Source of the DNA: Scopulibacillus darangshiensis
Lineage (GTDB): Bacteria > Bacillota > Bacilli > Bacillales > Sporolactobacillaceae
DNA length: 64,000 nt
Reading direction: 5' to 3'
Assembly: GCF_004341035.1 (NCBI RefSeq)
Contig: NZ_SLXK01000010.1
Span: 53,289-117,288 of the forward strand
Shown: in pieces, positions 1-8,457 of the stretch
How the letters are laid out: each line of letters starts with the position of its first letter
Numbering within the stretch: the first letter of the stretch is position 1
The notes under the pieces: model-generated
Seen by the model: the letters and a program-made list of their open reading frames with translations, nothing else
What the model was told of the DNA's origin: nothing
The model's database searches: none
Position numbers and translations under genes: made by a program

Positions 1-644
1 AAGATCTATGCGAGGAGAATGATATTCTCTTTATTATGGACGAAGTGATTTGTGGTTTTGGCCGTACCGGAAAAATATTCGGTTCAGATAATTGGGATAT
101 TGTACCTGATCTCATGAGCGTAGCCAAAGGGATTACAAGCGGATACTCTCAACTGGGCGGCGTCTTAATGAGTGAAGAAATTAGAAATACGCTGGTTCAA
201 TATGATCAAATTTTGGGCCATGGCTTTACCTATAGCGGTCATCCCACCGCTTGTGCTGTAGGTTTGAAAAACCTTGAAATTATTGAGCGTGACAAAATAG
301 TTGAAAATGCGAAGAACATGGAAAAAGAACTGAAGAAGGGCTTTAAATACTTAGAAGACAATCATGCCAATGTCGCAAAATCCAGGGCGCTTGGCTTAAT
401 ATCAGCCTTTGAATTGCAGGCAGACCGTGATGCGGACCTACCCTTTGACAAATCAATCCGGGCTGCTGCTATCGTTGCTGAAGAGTGTTATAAACGTAAA
501 CTTATCTTGAGAACAGCCGATTTTGAAGAAGGGAAAAATATTGTTGCGATCGCTCCTCCGCTTATCACCAAAAAGGAAGATGTAGAGGAGATTATTAATA
601 TCATAGATGATGCTGTTACAGCCTTTGAAAACAAACTGGAATAA
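1..644 (+). CDS. Class III (PLP) aminotransferase, 3' part
   Basis: C-terminal half of a class III (ornithine/4-aminobutyrate/beta-alanine type) transaminase; its 5' end lies before the window, and the frame is open from base 3. The stretch FIMDEVICGFGRTG holds the Asp that contacts the PLP pyridine nitrogen, and SVAKGITSGY holds the Schiff-base Lys. The segment GFTYSGHPTACAVGL, which covers the phosphate-binding region, follows as usual for the fold. About 210 of the usual 440-460 residues are present. It would move an amino group from an omega-amino acid or amine to a keto acid, giving an aldehyde or semialdehyde. The aldehyde dehydrogenase 65 bases downstream fits as the next step. The substrate cannot be told from the fragment. 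Confidence 0.9.
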   Translation, partial: DLCEENDILFIMDEVICGFGRTGKIFGSDNWDIVPDLMSVAKGITSGYSQLGGVLMSEEIRNTLVQYDQILGHGFTYSGHPTACAVGLKNLEIIERDKIVENAKNMEKELKKGFKYLEDNHANVAKSRALGLISAFELQADRDADLPFDKSIRAAAIVAEECYKRKLILRTADFEEGKNIVAIAPPLITKKEDVEEIINIIDDAVTAFENKLE

Positions 645-709
645 ATATGCAGGCGGAAGGCATATTTGCTTTCTGCCGTGCAACCTTTATTTTGAATGGA
701 GGGCTACTA

Positions 710-2191
710 TTGGCGGAACAAACATTGGGCCTGCAACCTAAGGTGACTGAGTTTTTAACCAGCAAGAAAGGTTTGTATATTAACGGTGAATTTGTCGAAT
801 CGGTTTCAGGCAGAACATTCAAAACCTATAACCCTGTGAACGGTGAAGTTTTGGCAACTGTTAGTGAGGCAATTGACGAGGATGTTAATAAGGCGGTTAA
901 TGCAGCAAGAAAAGCTTTCGATGACGGTCCTTGGCCGAAGATGGATGCGGCGGAAAGAGGACGATTATTGTACAAGCTAGCTGATCTAATCGAAGAACAT
1001 AAAGAAGAGCTGGCCCAGCTGGATACGCTTGATAATGGCAAACCGATCACAGAAATGCGTATGGCTGATATTCCTCTTACCATTGACATGTTTCGGTATT
1101 ATGCCGGCTGGACAACCAAGATGACGGGCCAGACGATACCGGTCTCCGGACATTTTTTCAACTATACTCGCCATGAACCGGTAGGCGTCGTTGGTCAAAT
1201 TATCCCCTGGAATTTTCCGATAAATATGGTGTCTTGGAAGGCGGCGCCAGCTTTAGCTGCGGGTTGTACTGTGGTCCTGAAACCTGCAGAACAAACCCCG
1301 TTGTCCGCTCTTTACTTTGCAAAACTGGTTGAAGAAGCGGGATTTCCTAAGGGTGTTGTCAATATAATTACGGGTTTTGGAAAAACAGCGGGCGATGCGC
1401 TAGTGAAACATCCGGAGGTTAATAAAATTGCCTTTACCGGGTCCACTGCAGTTGGGAAACAAATTATGAAAGAAGCGGCGAATACGATGAAACGGGTATC
1501 GCTTGAGCTTGGAGGAAAGTCACCAAATATCATTCTCCCAGACGCTGATTTATCTAATGCGGCTCCCGGAGTGTTTTCGGGCATAATGGCGAATCAAGGT
1601 GAGATTTGCAGCGCTGGATCAAGAGTCTATGTACAGAAAAAGCATTTTGATCACGTCGTTTCTGAACTTGTTTCCTATGCAAAAAATGTGAAGCAAGGCA
1701 ATGGATTAGATGAAGAGACGGAGATGGGGCCGCTTGTCTCAAAAGTGCAGAAGGATCGTGTTATGAATTACATTAATATAGGCAATGACGAGGGAGCGGA
1801 AATGTTAACAGGAGGAGGTTACTCTGAAAAGGGTTATTTTGTCGAGCCAACCGTTTTTACGAATGTGAATGATGGGATGCAAATCGCCCGGGAAGAAATT
1901 TTTGGCCCGGTGGTTGTTGTGATGCCCTACGATAGTTTGGATGAAGTCATCGAGAGGGCGAACAAATCCCCTTATGGCTTGGGAGCGGGTTTGTGGACAG
2001 AAAATCTCAAGAATGCTCATTATGCTGCCAATCGTCTTAAAGCTGGAACAGTATGGGTGAACTGTTATGATGCACTTGATCCCGCCTCACCATTCGGCGG
2101 TTTCAAAGAATCCGGATTCGGCCGCGATATGGGGTCTTATGCCTTAGATAATTACACGGAAGTTAAAAGTGTCTGGATCAATTTGGAGTAG
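710..2191 (+). CDS. NAD(P)-dependent aldehyde dehydrogenase
   Basis: Full-length ALDH-superfamily enzyme (493 residues) that oxidises an aldehyde to the acid in the cytosol. The frame is open from 647, but TTG at 710 is preferred: GGAGGG at 698-703 sits at the right distance and the protein then starts at the family's normal N-terminus. Visible landmarks are IPWNFPINM and KPAEQTPLSAL (cofactor binding), FTGSTAVGK, the general-base Glu in ELGGKSPN, the catalytic Cys in GEICSAGSR, and EEIFGPVVVV near the C-terminus. It resembles the DhaS/betaine-aldehyde group. Placement right after a transaminase suggests that it oxidises the semialdehyde product. Substrate is inferred, the family is certain. 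Confidence 0.93.
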   Translation: MAEQTLGLQPKVTEFLTSKKGLYINGEFVESVSGRTFKTYNPVNGEVLATVSEAIDEDVNKAVNAARKAFDDGPWPKMDAAERGRLLYKLADLIEEHKEELAQLDTLDNGKPITEMRMADIPLTIDMFRYYAGWTTKMTGQTIPVSGHFFNYTRHEPVGVVGQIIPWNFPINMVSWKAAPALAAGCTVVLKPAEQTPLSALYFAKLVEEAGFPKGVVNIITGFGKTAGDALVKHPEVNKIAFTGSTAVGKQIMKEAANTMKRVSLELGGKSPNIILPDADLSNAAPGVFSGIMANQGEICSAGSRVYVQKKHFDHVVSELVSYAKNVKQGNGLDEETEMGPLVSKVQKDRVMNYINIGNDEGAEMLTGGGYSEKGYFVEPTVFTNVNDGMQIAREEIFGPVVVVMPYDSLDEVIERANKSPYGLGAGLWTENLKNAHYAANRLKAGTVWVNCYDALDPASPFGGFKESGFGRDMGSYALDNYTEVKSVWINLE

Positions 2192-2249
2192 TTTTCAGCA
2201 TGAATCATCTCTCTCATGTGTGACTTAAACTAATCAGGGAGTGAAGCGA

Positions 2250-3707
2250 GTGAATCAGGAAAGAGGACGGCAAGAGGGGGGAATTCCGCCTATTTGGCTG
2301 GCTTTGATACCAATTGTGTTTATGGCTATTTCCCTTGTGATTGGGATTGGTGTTTACGGGACCGCTCCCCACGTTCCACTGTTATTAAGTACTGTCGTCG
2401 CGGTGATTGTTGCTCTAACACTTGGCCATTCATGGAAATCGATAGAAGAGAGCATGGTTAGGACAATCAGTGTATCACTGAAGGCTATCCTTATATTGAT
2501 AATAATAGGGAGCTTTATCGGGGTGTGGATGGCAGGCGGTATTGTTCCTTCAATGATCTATTACGGACTCGAGATATTGTCGCCGACTTATTACTTGCTG
2601 ACGGCCTGTGTTATTTCTATTATCGTCAGCATGGCCGGAAATTCATGGTTTGCAGCCGGCACAATCGGCGTTGCACTTATGGCAATTGGAGAAGGTTTGG
2701 GGCTTCCGTTACCAATGGTTGCCGGTTCGGTTATCTCCGGCGTCTATTTTGGCGATAAGTGCAGTCCGTTATCAGATGTGACCAATTTTACATCTGCAGT
2801 CGTGCGCGTCGATTTATTTGAGCATATCCGAAATCTTATGAACACAACGATCCCTACAATTATCATTTCTCTTATTATATATACAGTTCTTGGGTTTAAA
2901 TTTAGTGGGGCAGGTTCAGATTTGTCACAGGTTGACATCATTAAACAAACACTTTCCGAACAATTTATTATATCACCGTGGTTGCTGCTTCCATTACTTT
3001 TTATTGTTTTAATATTCATACTTAAGATACCGGCTATCCCTGGCTTGATGATCGGAGTTATTATCGGTGTATTCTGCGCTGTTTTCATCCAAGGTGTCCC
3101 ACTGGGTGATGTTATAACTTCTATGAACGAAGGGTTCACAGCCAAAACTGGCAATGACATTACTGATCAACTTTTAAACCAAGGCGGCATTCAAGATATG
3201 GCTTATGTGATTACCCTCATTATAATTGCTTTATCATTTGGGGCGACTCTTGAAAAGGCAAAAATTATGGAGGCTATCCTCGGGGGGCTGCTTCGCCGAA
3301 TAAAACGGACAGGAAGCTTAATCGCTGCTACCGCTGTGACGTGTTATACCTCTAATGCGGTAGGGTGTGACCAATTTATGTCCGTAATTATCCCGGGGCG
3401 CTTGTATTTGGATGAATACAAGAAACGGGGGCTGCACCCAAAACTGCTCGGCCGCACACTGGAAGATTGCGGAACGGTCATGGCCAACTTGATTCCTTGG
3501 ACGACAGGCGGTATTTTCATGGCCTCAGTCCTTGGTGTTTCTCCTGTCGATTACGCTCCGTATGCATTCTTTTGCTATATCAGTTCAATCGTAGCTATCA
3601 TTTACGGTTATTTCAATATTAAAATTAACCGTTTGCCAGTACAAGAAAAAACGGAAGAAGGCGGCAAAAGTGAACATACACATGGATCTGGTGTGCCAAT
3701 CGATTAA
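2250..3707 (+). CDS. NhaC-family Na+/H+ antiporter or organic-ion antiporter
   Basis: Integral membrane protein of about 485 residues with some 11-12 hydrophobic segments. The motif GDKCSPLSDVTN (about residues 165-176) is the family hallmark (usually GDKxSPLSDTT), and a second conserved region holds TCYTSNAVGCDQFMS. GTG at 2250 is chosen over the in-frame GTG at 2241 because AGGGAG (2236-2241) is then spaced 8 bases from the start. NhaC relatives exchange Na+ for H+, and some instead exchange organic acids (for example malate/lactate). Within a catabolic cluster the latter role, or substrate uptake, is plausible but only inferred. It sits 58 bases after the aldehyde dehydrogenase and probably ends that operon. 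Confidence 0.88.
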   Translation: MNQERGRQEGGIPPIWLALIPIVFMAISLVIGIGVYGTAPHVPLLLSTVVAVIVALTLGHSWKSIEESMVRTISVSLKAILILIIIGSFIGVWMAGGIVPSMIYYGLEILSPTYYLLTACVISIIVSMAGNSWFAAGTIGVALMAIGEGLGLPLPMVAGSVISGVYFGDKCSPLSDVTNFTSAVVRVDLFEHIRNLMNTTIPTIIISLIIYTVLGFKFSGAGSDLSQVDIIKQTLSEQFIISPWLLLPLLFIVLIFILKIPAIPGLMIGVIIGVFCAVFIQGVPLGDVITSMNEGFTAKTGNDITDQLLNQGGIQDMAYVITLIIIALSFGATLEKAKIMEAILGGLLRRIKRTGSLIAATAVTCYTSNAVGCDQFMSVIIPGRLYLDEYKKRGLHPKLLGRTLEDCGTVMANLIPWTTGGIFMASVLGVSPVDYAPYAFFCYISSIVAIIYGYFNIKINRLPVQEKTEEGGKSEHTHGSGVPID

Positions 3708-3742
3708 ATAAACGCTTAGGCCAATTATCTAAAAATTTAGTA

Positions 3743-3771
3743 TTGACATACATTTTGTTATTGTGTAAGAT
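3743..3771 (+). promoter_or_regulatory. Sigma-A promoter for the monooxygenase operon
   Basis: TTGACA at 3743-3748 and TAAGAT at 3766-3771 are separated by exactly 17 bases. The predicted start lies near 3778, about 55 bases before the flavin reductase-GntR start at 3835. The fused regulator may bind around here to control its own operon, but no clear palindrome was found. Confidence 0.7.
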
Positions 3772-3834
3772 CCTATTAAGGGAATAATAAAGGACACATT
3801 CCTAAATTAATTAATGATGAGAGGAGAGATCTTT

Positions 3835-5013
3835 ATGAAAACCGACACGGCAAAAGCAAGTTCCAACGGACATCGCCTAGTCGACAGTGATTTGTTCAGG
3901 GATGTTATTGGTCATTTTGCCAGCGGTGTGACGGTCATCACTACAAGGCAGAATGAAAATAACTTTGGGATTACTGCCAGTGCGGTCACATCCCTTTCTG
4001 TTGATCCGCCGATGCTGCTTGTATGCGCTAATAAAAAGACAGGCACATGCCAAGCGATTTCGGCTTCAAAGACCTTCGGTGTAAACATCCTTCATGAAGA
4101 TCAAGGCGACTTGGCATTGCAGTTTGCCAAGCCAAATACAGATAAGTTCAAAGATACACCGATCTCATATGGGGAACTTGGGGAGCCGTTGTTGAAGGAT
4201 GTCCTAGCGAATCTCGAGTGCCGTGTTGTAGAGGAAGTGACAGGCGGCACCCATTCTGTCTTTCTAGCCGAGGTGCAAAACGCACGGGTTGAAAAGGGCA
4301 TGCCGCTGACTTATTTCCGAGGCAAGTTTGGTCACTTTAAAGAGGCGAATGACGAGAGGGTTTATAGGCAGATTCGCAAGTTAATCTTGACGCGTGATTT
4401 TAAGGCGGATCAAATGTTAGACCTCGAGGAACTTGCTTACCAGCTTGATGTGCCCCGTCAAGCCGTCTATTACGCGATGACGCGATTGGAAACAGAAGGC
4501 CTAGTAAATCGGGAAGAAGAGGACCATTACATCGTCACACCTTTAGATGCGGGAACGCTTAATGATGCCTTGGATACCCGATGTGCTTTGGAAGTCGCGG
4601 CAGTCGAACAAACAGCAAACCGGCTTTCAGACAAAGAACTGACGGAGTTGCAAAAGCGTCTGCAGGCAACTTTGTTTCAGGCAAACGAGAACCCGAAAAC
4701 GGACCTCTACATAGAGGCGAATACGGCATTTCACGATTATACAGTTGCAGTAACCAAGAACCCGACATTGCTCGATGCTTACCGCCGAGTCACAGCTGAA
4801 GCCGTGATGTCAAGTGCCTTGCGTGCGGCGCTTGAAGCAGGCGACGAGATGGCTCAGAAAGAGCTTGCACTTCTAGCTCGGGATCACATTGCGCTGACAG
4901 AAGCTTTTGAAGCGGGAGATGTCAAAGAGGCCAAACAAGTGATTCTCCAGCATACCGCAAATGCCAAGCGTCTTGGACGCTATTTGATCGATAGTGCTGG
5001 AGGCAAAATTTGA
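3835..5013 (+). CDS. Flavin reductase fused to GntR/FCD regulator domain
   Basis: A 392-residue two-part protein. Residues of about 18-165 form an HpaC/RutF-type flavin reductase barrel (FASGVTVITT, GITASAVTSLSVDPPMLL, ending GKFGHFKE), which reduces FMN or FAD with NAD(P)H. Residues of about 170-235 form a GntR-like winged helix (LEELAYQLDVPRQAVYYAM, LETEGLV). Residues of about 245-385 form an all-helical FCD domain with His in NTAFHDY, ARDHIALTEAF and LQHTANAK that could bind metal or ligand. ATG 3835 is preferred over 3814 because GAGAGGAGAG lies just upstream of it. The next gene is its likely oxygenase partner. A comparable design is known in the Acinetobacter 4-hydroxyphenylacetate hydroxylase reductase C1, whose C-terminal MarR-like domain binds substrate and stimulates flavin reduction. 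Whether this protein also binds DNA is open. Confidence 0.88.
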   Translation: MKTDTAKASSNGHRLVDSDLFRDVIGHFASGVTVITTRQNENNFGITASAVTSLSVDPPMLLVCANKKTGTCQAISASKTFGVNILHEDQGDLALQFAKPNTDKFKDTPISYGELGEPLLKDVLANLECRVVEEVTGGTHSVFLAEVQNARVEKGMPLTYFRGKFGHFKEANDERVYRQIRKLILTRDFKADQMLDLEELAYQLDVPRQAVYYAMTRLETEGLVNREEEDHYIVTPLDAGTLNDALDTRCALEVAAVEQTANRLSDKELTELQKRLQATLFQANENPKTDLYIEANTAFHDYTVAVTKNPTLLDAYRRVTAEAVMSSALRAALEAGDEMAQKELALLARDHIALTEAFEAGDVKEAKQVILQHTANAKRLGRYLIDSAGGKI

Positions 5014-5047
5014 TCGATTCCAACCAATCGGATAAGGAGGAAACAAC

Positions 5048-6499
5048 ATGACACTTATGACTGGCCAAGAATACCGCCAATCATTGAACGATGGACGTGA
5101 GGTTTACATTGATGGTGAGAAGGTTAGGAATGTAGCAGACCATCCGGCTTTTAAACCAATTATTGATGTCAAGGCCCGTATGTATGATATGAGCCATGAG
5201 GAGCGCTACGCTGACGTATGCACCGCCACATTGCCAGATGGTGACGCAATCTGCCGCGCCTACCAATTGCCGAAAAAAAAGGAAGATCTGACTGCTATCA
5301 GGCGTTATGTCGAGACAGTGTTGGATGATTTAGGCGGGGTTGTCTACAGGGTGGGGGATGAAACAATCGGTGAGATGTGGTCCCTCTACGATGCTCAAGA
5401 TAAATTAAACGAGATTGATCCAACTTACGCGGATAACATCAGACATCATGTTGACCGGGTCGCGAGGAGGGATTTATTCCATGTATCGGCCAACACCGAC
5501 CCTAAGGGTGATCGCAGTAAACTTATCGAAGGCAAAGACGGGGGAACACTGCTTCACGTCGCCTCCGAAAATGACAAAGGGATCGTTGTGCGAGGGGCTA
5601 AATTTGAAACAGCTGCGGCTTACGCCCACCAAGCATTTGTTAAGCCGACGATCTCAAATTGGACGAATGAAAAGATGGATCCCTTCGCCTGCGGATTCAT
5701 CTGTGATATGGGGTCTCCTGGATTAAAGCACATTTGCCGTTCTTCTTTAGGTAAAGGAAGAGATCCAGAAAATTATCCAATGTCCACACAATTTGATGAA
5801 CTGGATACACTTCTTGTCTTTGATGATGTCCTAATCCCGTGGGAAAATGTGCTGTTTCATCGGTCCATCGAATCAGCGCAGTACATTCGCAACACACTGC
5901 ATCGCTACTCTGCATTTAATTATGTTTTGCGCCTTCTAAGACGGGCGGATCTATTGATAGGGACAGCTTTATTGAATGTTGAGCAGACTGGCCTGACAAA
6001 AATCCCGGCTGTAAAGGAGAAACTTGCCCAGTTAATTAGCTACCGTGAGGGGATTAACGCTCATTTAACGGCAGCCGTGGCTGAGGCCGAGAAGAGCCCA
6101 GGCGGTTTAATGATGCCAAACCAATCGCTATTGTATACAGGGCGTATCTATGCTCTGTCAAACTTCCCGGCGATGGCCCATCTAACCCGCGAATTGGTCG
6201 GCGGTCAGCTGGCAATTAGCCCGGATGCAGAGACGGTGGCGGATCCGAAAGTCAAAGACTATATAGACAAGTATTATTCAGTTGGGGGATGGCGTTCCGA
6301 AGACCGGACCAAACTGCTATACTTCGCCCGCGACTTACTTAATTCATCTTATGCAGGACATAAGATCACCTTTGAACTTTTTGCTCAAAGCCCGCCATTC
6401 GCTCAATACTTAGCAGCATACAATAGTTTTGATCTCGAACAGGTTCGGGAGAAGGTACGCAAGGCGGCGAAGCTTACACAGGAGGTTGTTAACGGATAA
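5048..6499 (+). CDS. HpaB-type FADH2-dependent monooxygenase, large component
   Basis: 483 residues, the full length of the 4-hydroxyphenylacetate 3-hydroxylase (HpaB/PvcC) family, which uses reduced flavin and O2 to hydroxylate aromatic or heteroaromatic rings. The N-terminal helical part carries the GREVYIDGEKV start typical of the family. The stretch SANTDPKGDRSK (about residues 145-156) matches the conserved family segment, and WENVLFHRSIE lies in the flavin-site region. The C-terminal YYSVGGWRSEDRTKLL is also family-like. An AAGGAGGAAACA site precedes ATG 5048. Reduced flavin probably comes from the fusion reductase encoded 34 bases upstream. Substrate is unknown: no ring-cleavage dioxygenase is present, so classic homoprotocatechuate breakdown is unlikely. 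Confidence 0.92.
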   Translation: MTLMTGQEYRQSLNDGREVYIDGEKVRNVADHPAFKPIIDVKARMYDMSHEERYADVCTATLPDGDAICRAYQLPKKKEDLTAIRRYVETVLDDLGGVVYRVGDETIGEMWSLYDAQDKLNEIDPTYADNIRHHVDRVARRDLFHVSANTDPKGDRSKLIEGKDGGTLLHVASENDKGIVVRGAKFETAAAYAHQAFVKPTISNWTNEKMDPFACGFICDMGSPGLKHICRSSLGKGRDPENYPMSTQFDELDTLLVFDDVLIPWENVLFHRSIESAQYIRNTLHRYSAFNYVLRLLRRADLLIGTALLNVEQTGLTKIPAVKEKLAQLISYREGINAHLTAAVAEAEKSPGGLMMPNQSLLYTGRIYALSNFPAMAHLTRELVGGQLAISPDAETVADPKVKDYIDKYYSVGGWRSEDRTKLLYFARDLLNSSYAGHKITFELFAQSPPFAQYLAAYNSFDLEQVREKVRKAAKLTQEVVNG

Positions 6500-6511
6500 G
6501 GAGTGGTCGAT

Positions 6512-7042
6512 GTGCAAGTGCATTCTGTAGAAAGTTTGAGTCTTCCCTCATCGATACTTACTATCGGAGCGCTGGATGGTGTTCACTTGGGTCACCAATC
6601 ATTAATCCATCATGCAAAAAGAAGGGCAAATGAATTCGGGGTGCCTTTAGTGGTATATACATTCGATCCTCCGCCAAAGGTCTATTTTCAACACTCAATA
6701 CTTCTGTCACCCCTTCCAGAAAAGATCAGAAGACTAAGGTTACTCGGCGCGGATCATGTTGTCATTGCACCATTTGACACTAACTTTGCCACAATAGGCA
6801 CGCATGCCTTTCTTGACGAACTCTCGCATTTGAACCCGTTAGAAATTTGGGAAGGCTCCGATTTTCGATTTGGAAGTAACCGGGACGGTGATTTAAATAC
6901 TTTACGAAAGCATTTTGAAGTCCATGTTTTGGACCCTATACGATGTCAGTCAGGCAAGATTATTTCTTCTAGCAGAATCCGCAGCTGTTTGATGCAAGGG
7001 GAGAAAAAGCAAGCTGAACAGCTCTTAGGCTGGCCAATATAG
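6512..7042 (+). CDS. FAD synthetase (RibF N-terminal domain only)
   Basis: A 176-residue stand-alone FMN adenylyltransferase. It shows the nucleotidyltransferase signature TIGALDGVHLGHQSL near the N-terminus and the SSSRIR motif near residue 150. The riboflavin kinase domain that makes normal bacterial RibF about 310 residues long is absent; the gene stops at the domain boundary with no relic behind it. GTG 6512 is preferred because the AAGGAG at 6498-6502 is too close to GTG 6503. It would convert FMN to FAD. Location directly behind the flavin-dependent monooxygenase suggests that it supplies FAD cofactor to this pathway. The housekeeping RibF is presumably elsewhere. Confidence 0.85.
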   Translation: MQVHSVESLSLPSSILTIGALDGVHLGHQSLIHHAKRRANEFGVPLVVYTFDPPPKVYFQHSILLSPLPEKIRRLRLLGADHVVIAPFDTNFATIGTHAFLDELSHLNPLEIWEGSDFRFGSNRDGDLNTLRKHFEVHVLDPIRCQSGKIISSSRIRSCLMQGEKKQAEQLLGWPI

Positions 7043-7092
7043 GGCAGACGTTCACCTTAAAATTTGATATGTAAAATAGGAGGCATTTACCA

Positions 7093-7530
7093 ATGCAAAT
7101 TAAAAGATTTCGGAAATTTGAGACTAAGAATTTTTATCCATCCGATTTGGGCGAAGCGGAGCATCATATAAAAAACGAGCTTAGCATGGCGGTCCGGGCT
7201 GGTAACCGGATATTCCTAAGAGGACAAACAGGTTTTGATCTTGAAGGCAACTTTCATGGGAAAGGAGATGTCGCGAAACAAACCGACATGGCCTGCAGGT
7301 GTGTCAAACAGTTGCTTGAAGAAGCCGGGGGTTCCGTGAACGATATTTGTAAAATGACGGTGTATTTAACTGACCGCTCCTATCGCAGCAGCGCATATGC
7401 CGTAATAGCAGAGCATTTTCGCGGTGTCTATCCATGCAGCACGGGTTTGGTTGTAAATGGCTTGGCTATGCCGGAAATGCTGATGGAAATTGATGTTGAA
7501 GCAATTGTCAGCAACCGGATCAATGACTAA
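7093..7530 (+). CDS. RidA/YjgF-family enamine/imine deaminase
   Basis: 145 residues, slightly longer than the roughly 130 usual for the family. The family pattern is visible: RAGNRIFLRGQTGFDLEGN, the CKMTVYLTD strand-helix, and the C-terminal VVNGLAMPEMLMEIDVEAI. RidA proteins hydrolyse reactive enamines or imines. Family members also act inside catabolic pathways, such as RutC in uracil breakdown and 2-aminomuconate deaminase in aminophenol breakdown. Clustering with a flavin monooxygenase, as in rut operons, points to the latter kind of role. The exact substrate is not visible. RBS AGGAGG lies 9 bases before ATG. Confidence 0.9.
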   Translation: MQIKRFRKFETKNFYPSDLGEAEHHIKNELSMAVRAGNRIFLRGQTGFDLEGNFHGKGDVAKQTDMACRCVKQLLEEAGGSVNDICKMTVYLTDRSYRSSAYAVIAEHFRGVYPCSTGLVVNGLAMPEMLMEIDVEAIVSNRIND

Positions 7531-7548
7531 TAAAGTGGAGGAATTTAA

Positions 7549-8235
7549 ATGAATGTAACGAGCACATTTTCAGTAGCGGGACGCTGTTCGTCAACAGGGT
7601 CTTTAGGAGCGATTGTTACATCCAGCAGCCCGGCTGTCGGGGCGCGCTGTCTAAGCGTCAAGGGGAAGTCCGGTGTCATCCTCTCGCAAAATGTGACTGA
7701 CCCGAGATTAGCAAGTGTTGGCTACTCTGCCCTAGAGCAAGGTTATGATGCTAAGGGAGCTATAAGGTCAATGACGAATGCCACTCCTTTTCCAGAATAT
7801 CGGCAATTGGCAGTCGTAGACGGCAAAGGCAAATCGGATGTTTTCACCGGGGAACAGGCATTGGGTGTCCACGGTGAATATTGTTCAGATAATGTTGTCT
7901 CCATTGGCAATCTATTAAGTGACGCAACGATACCGGAGGCAATGGGAGAGCATTTCATAGACAATGGGAATTTATCTTTGCCAGAACGTCTGATTTCAGC
8001 TATTGAGGTTGGATTTATGATGGGAGGGGAACTAGATCAAGAGCATTCCATAGGCCTGATTGTTTACACCTATGACAATTTTCCTTACGTTGATCTTCGT
8101 ATAGATTACAGTGATGATCCTCTTCGCGACCTTAAACAATTATGGGAAATTTATGGTCCGCAAGCAGAAGATTATAGGGTTAGGGCGCTTGAACCGGAAC
8201 GGGCCCCTTCTTACAACGTTAAAGGCGATGAGTAG
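7549..8235 (+). CDS. DUF1028 family protein (Ntn-hydrolase-like)
   Basis: 228 residues matching DUF1028: TFSVAGRCSSTGSLGAIVTSSSPAVGARC at the start, GVILSQNVTDPRL, and FPYVDLRIDYSDDPL near the end. The family has an N-terminal-nucleophile hydrolase-like fold and lacks a firmly assigned reaction. It is often found beside RidA proteins and amidohydrolases, as here, so an amide or lactam hydrolysis step is a fair guess. The initial Met is followed by Asn-Val-Thr-Ser-Thr-Phe, so a mature N-terminal Thr or Ser nucleophile would need processing. RBS GTGGAGG precedes ATG 7549. A hairpin at 8307-8379 follows and probably ends the operon. Confidence 0.85.
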   Translation: MNVTSTFSVAGRCSSTGSLGAIVTSSSPAVGARCLSVKGKSGVILSQNVTDPRLASVGYSALEQGYDAKGAIRSMTNATPFPEYRQLAVVDGKGKSDVFTGEQALGVHGEYCSDNVVSIGNLLSDATIPEAMGEHFIDNGNLSLPERLISAIEVGFMMGGELDQEHSIGLIVYTYDNFPYVDLRIDYSDDPLRDLKQLWEIYGPQAEDYRVRALEPERAPSYNVKGDE

Positions 8236-8306
8236 TCTTATTCAAAAGATGACGTGAAAACATTTATTAAGCAACAATGTCTTGTATATTGATCTTCTAC
8301 TACTAT

Positions 8307-8379
8307 AAAATCTCCGTGGAGCACGATGTCAAAATGGCGATCAATGGCGTCTGTACATAATTCCATTTGGAGATTTTTT
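8307..8379 (+). terminator. Long-loop terminator-like hairpin after the monooxygenase operon
   Basis: AAAATCTCC (8307-8315) pairs with GGAGATTTT (8369-8377), followed by more T residues; TGGA/TCCA next to it can extend the stem. The enclosed 45-50 bases could fold as well. It may simply end the upstream operon, or act as an attenuator for the permease at 8458. The rest of the 8236-8457 gap shows no clear promoter. Confidence 0.5.
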
Positions 8380-8457
8380 TTATTAAACCATCCCAGCAGT
8401 CATTTAAAGTGACATCTATATCCGTTATCGGAAAAAAAGCGATAGGAAGGTGAAATC

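Noticed and set aside
3835..6499. Classical 4-hydroxyphenylacetate (hpa) pathway
   Set aside because: Ring-cleavage dioxygenase and the other hpa enzymes are absent.
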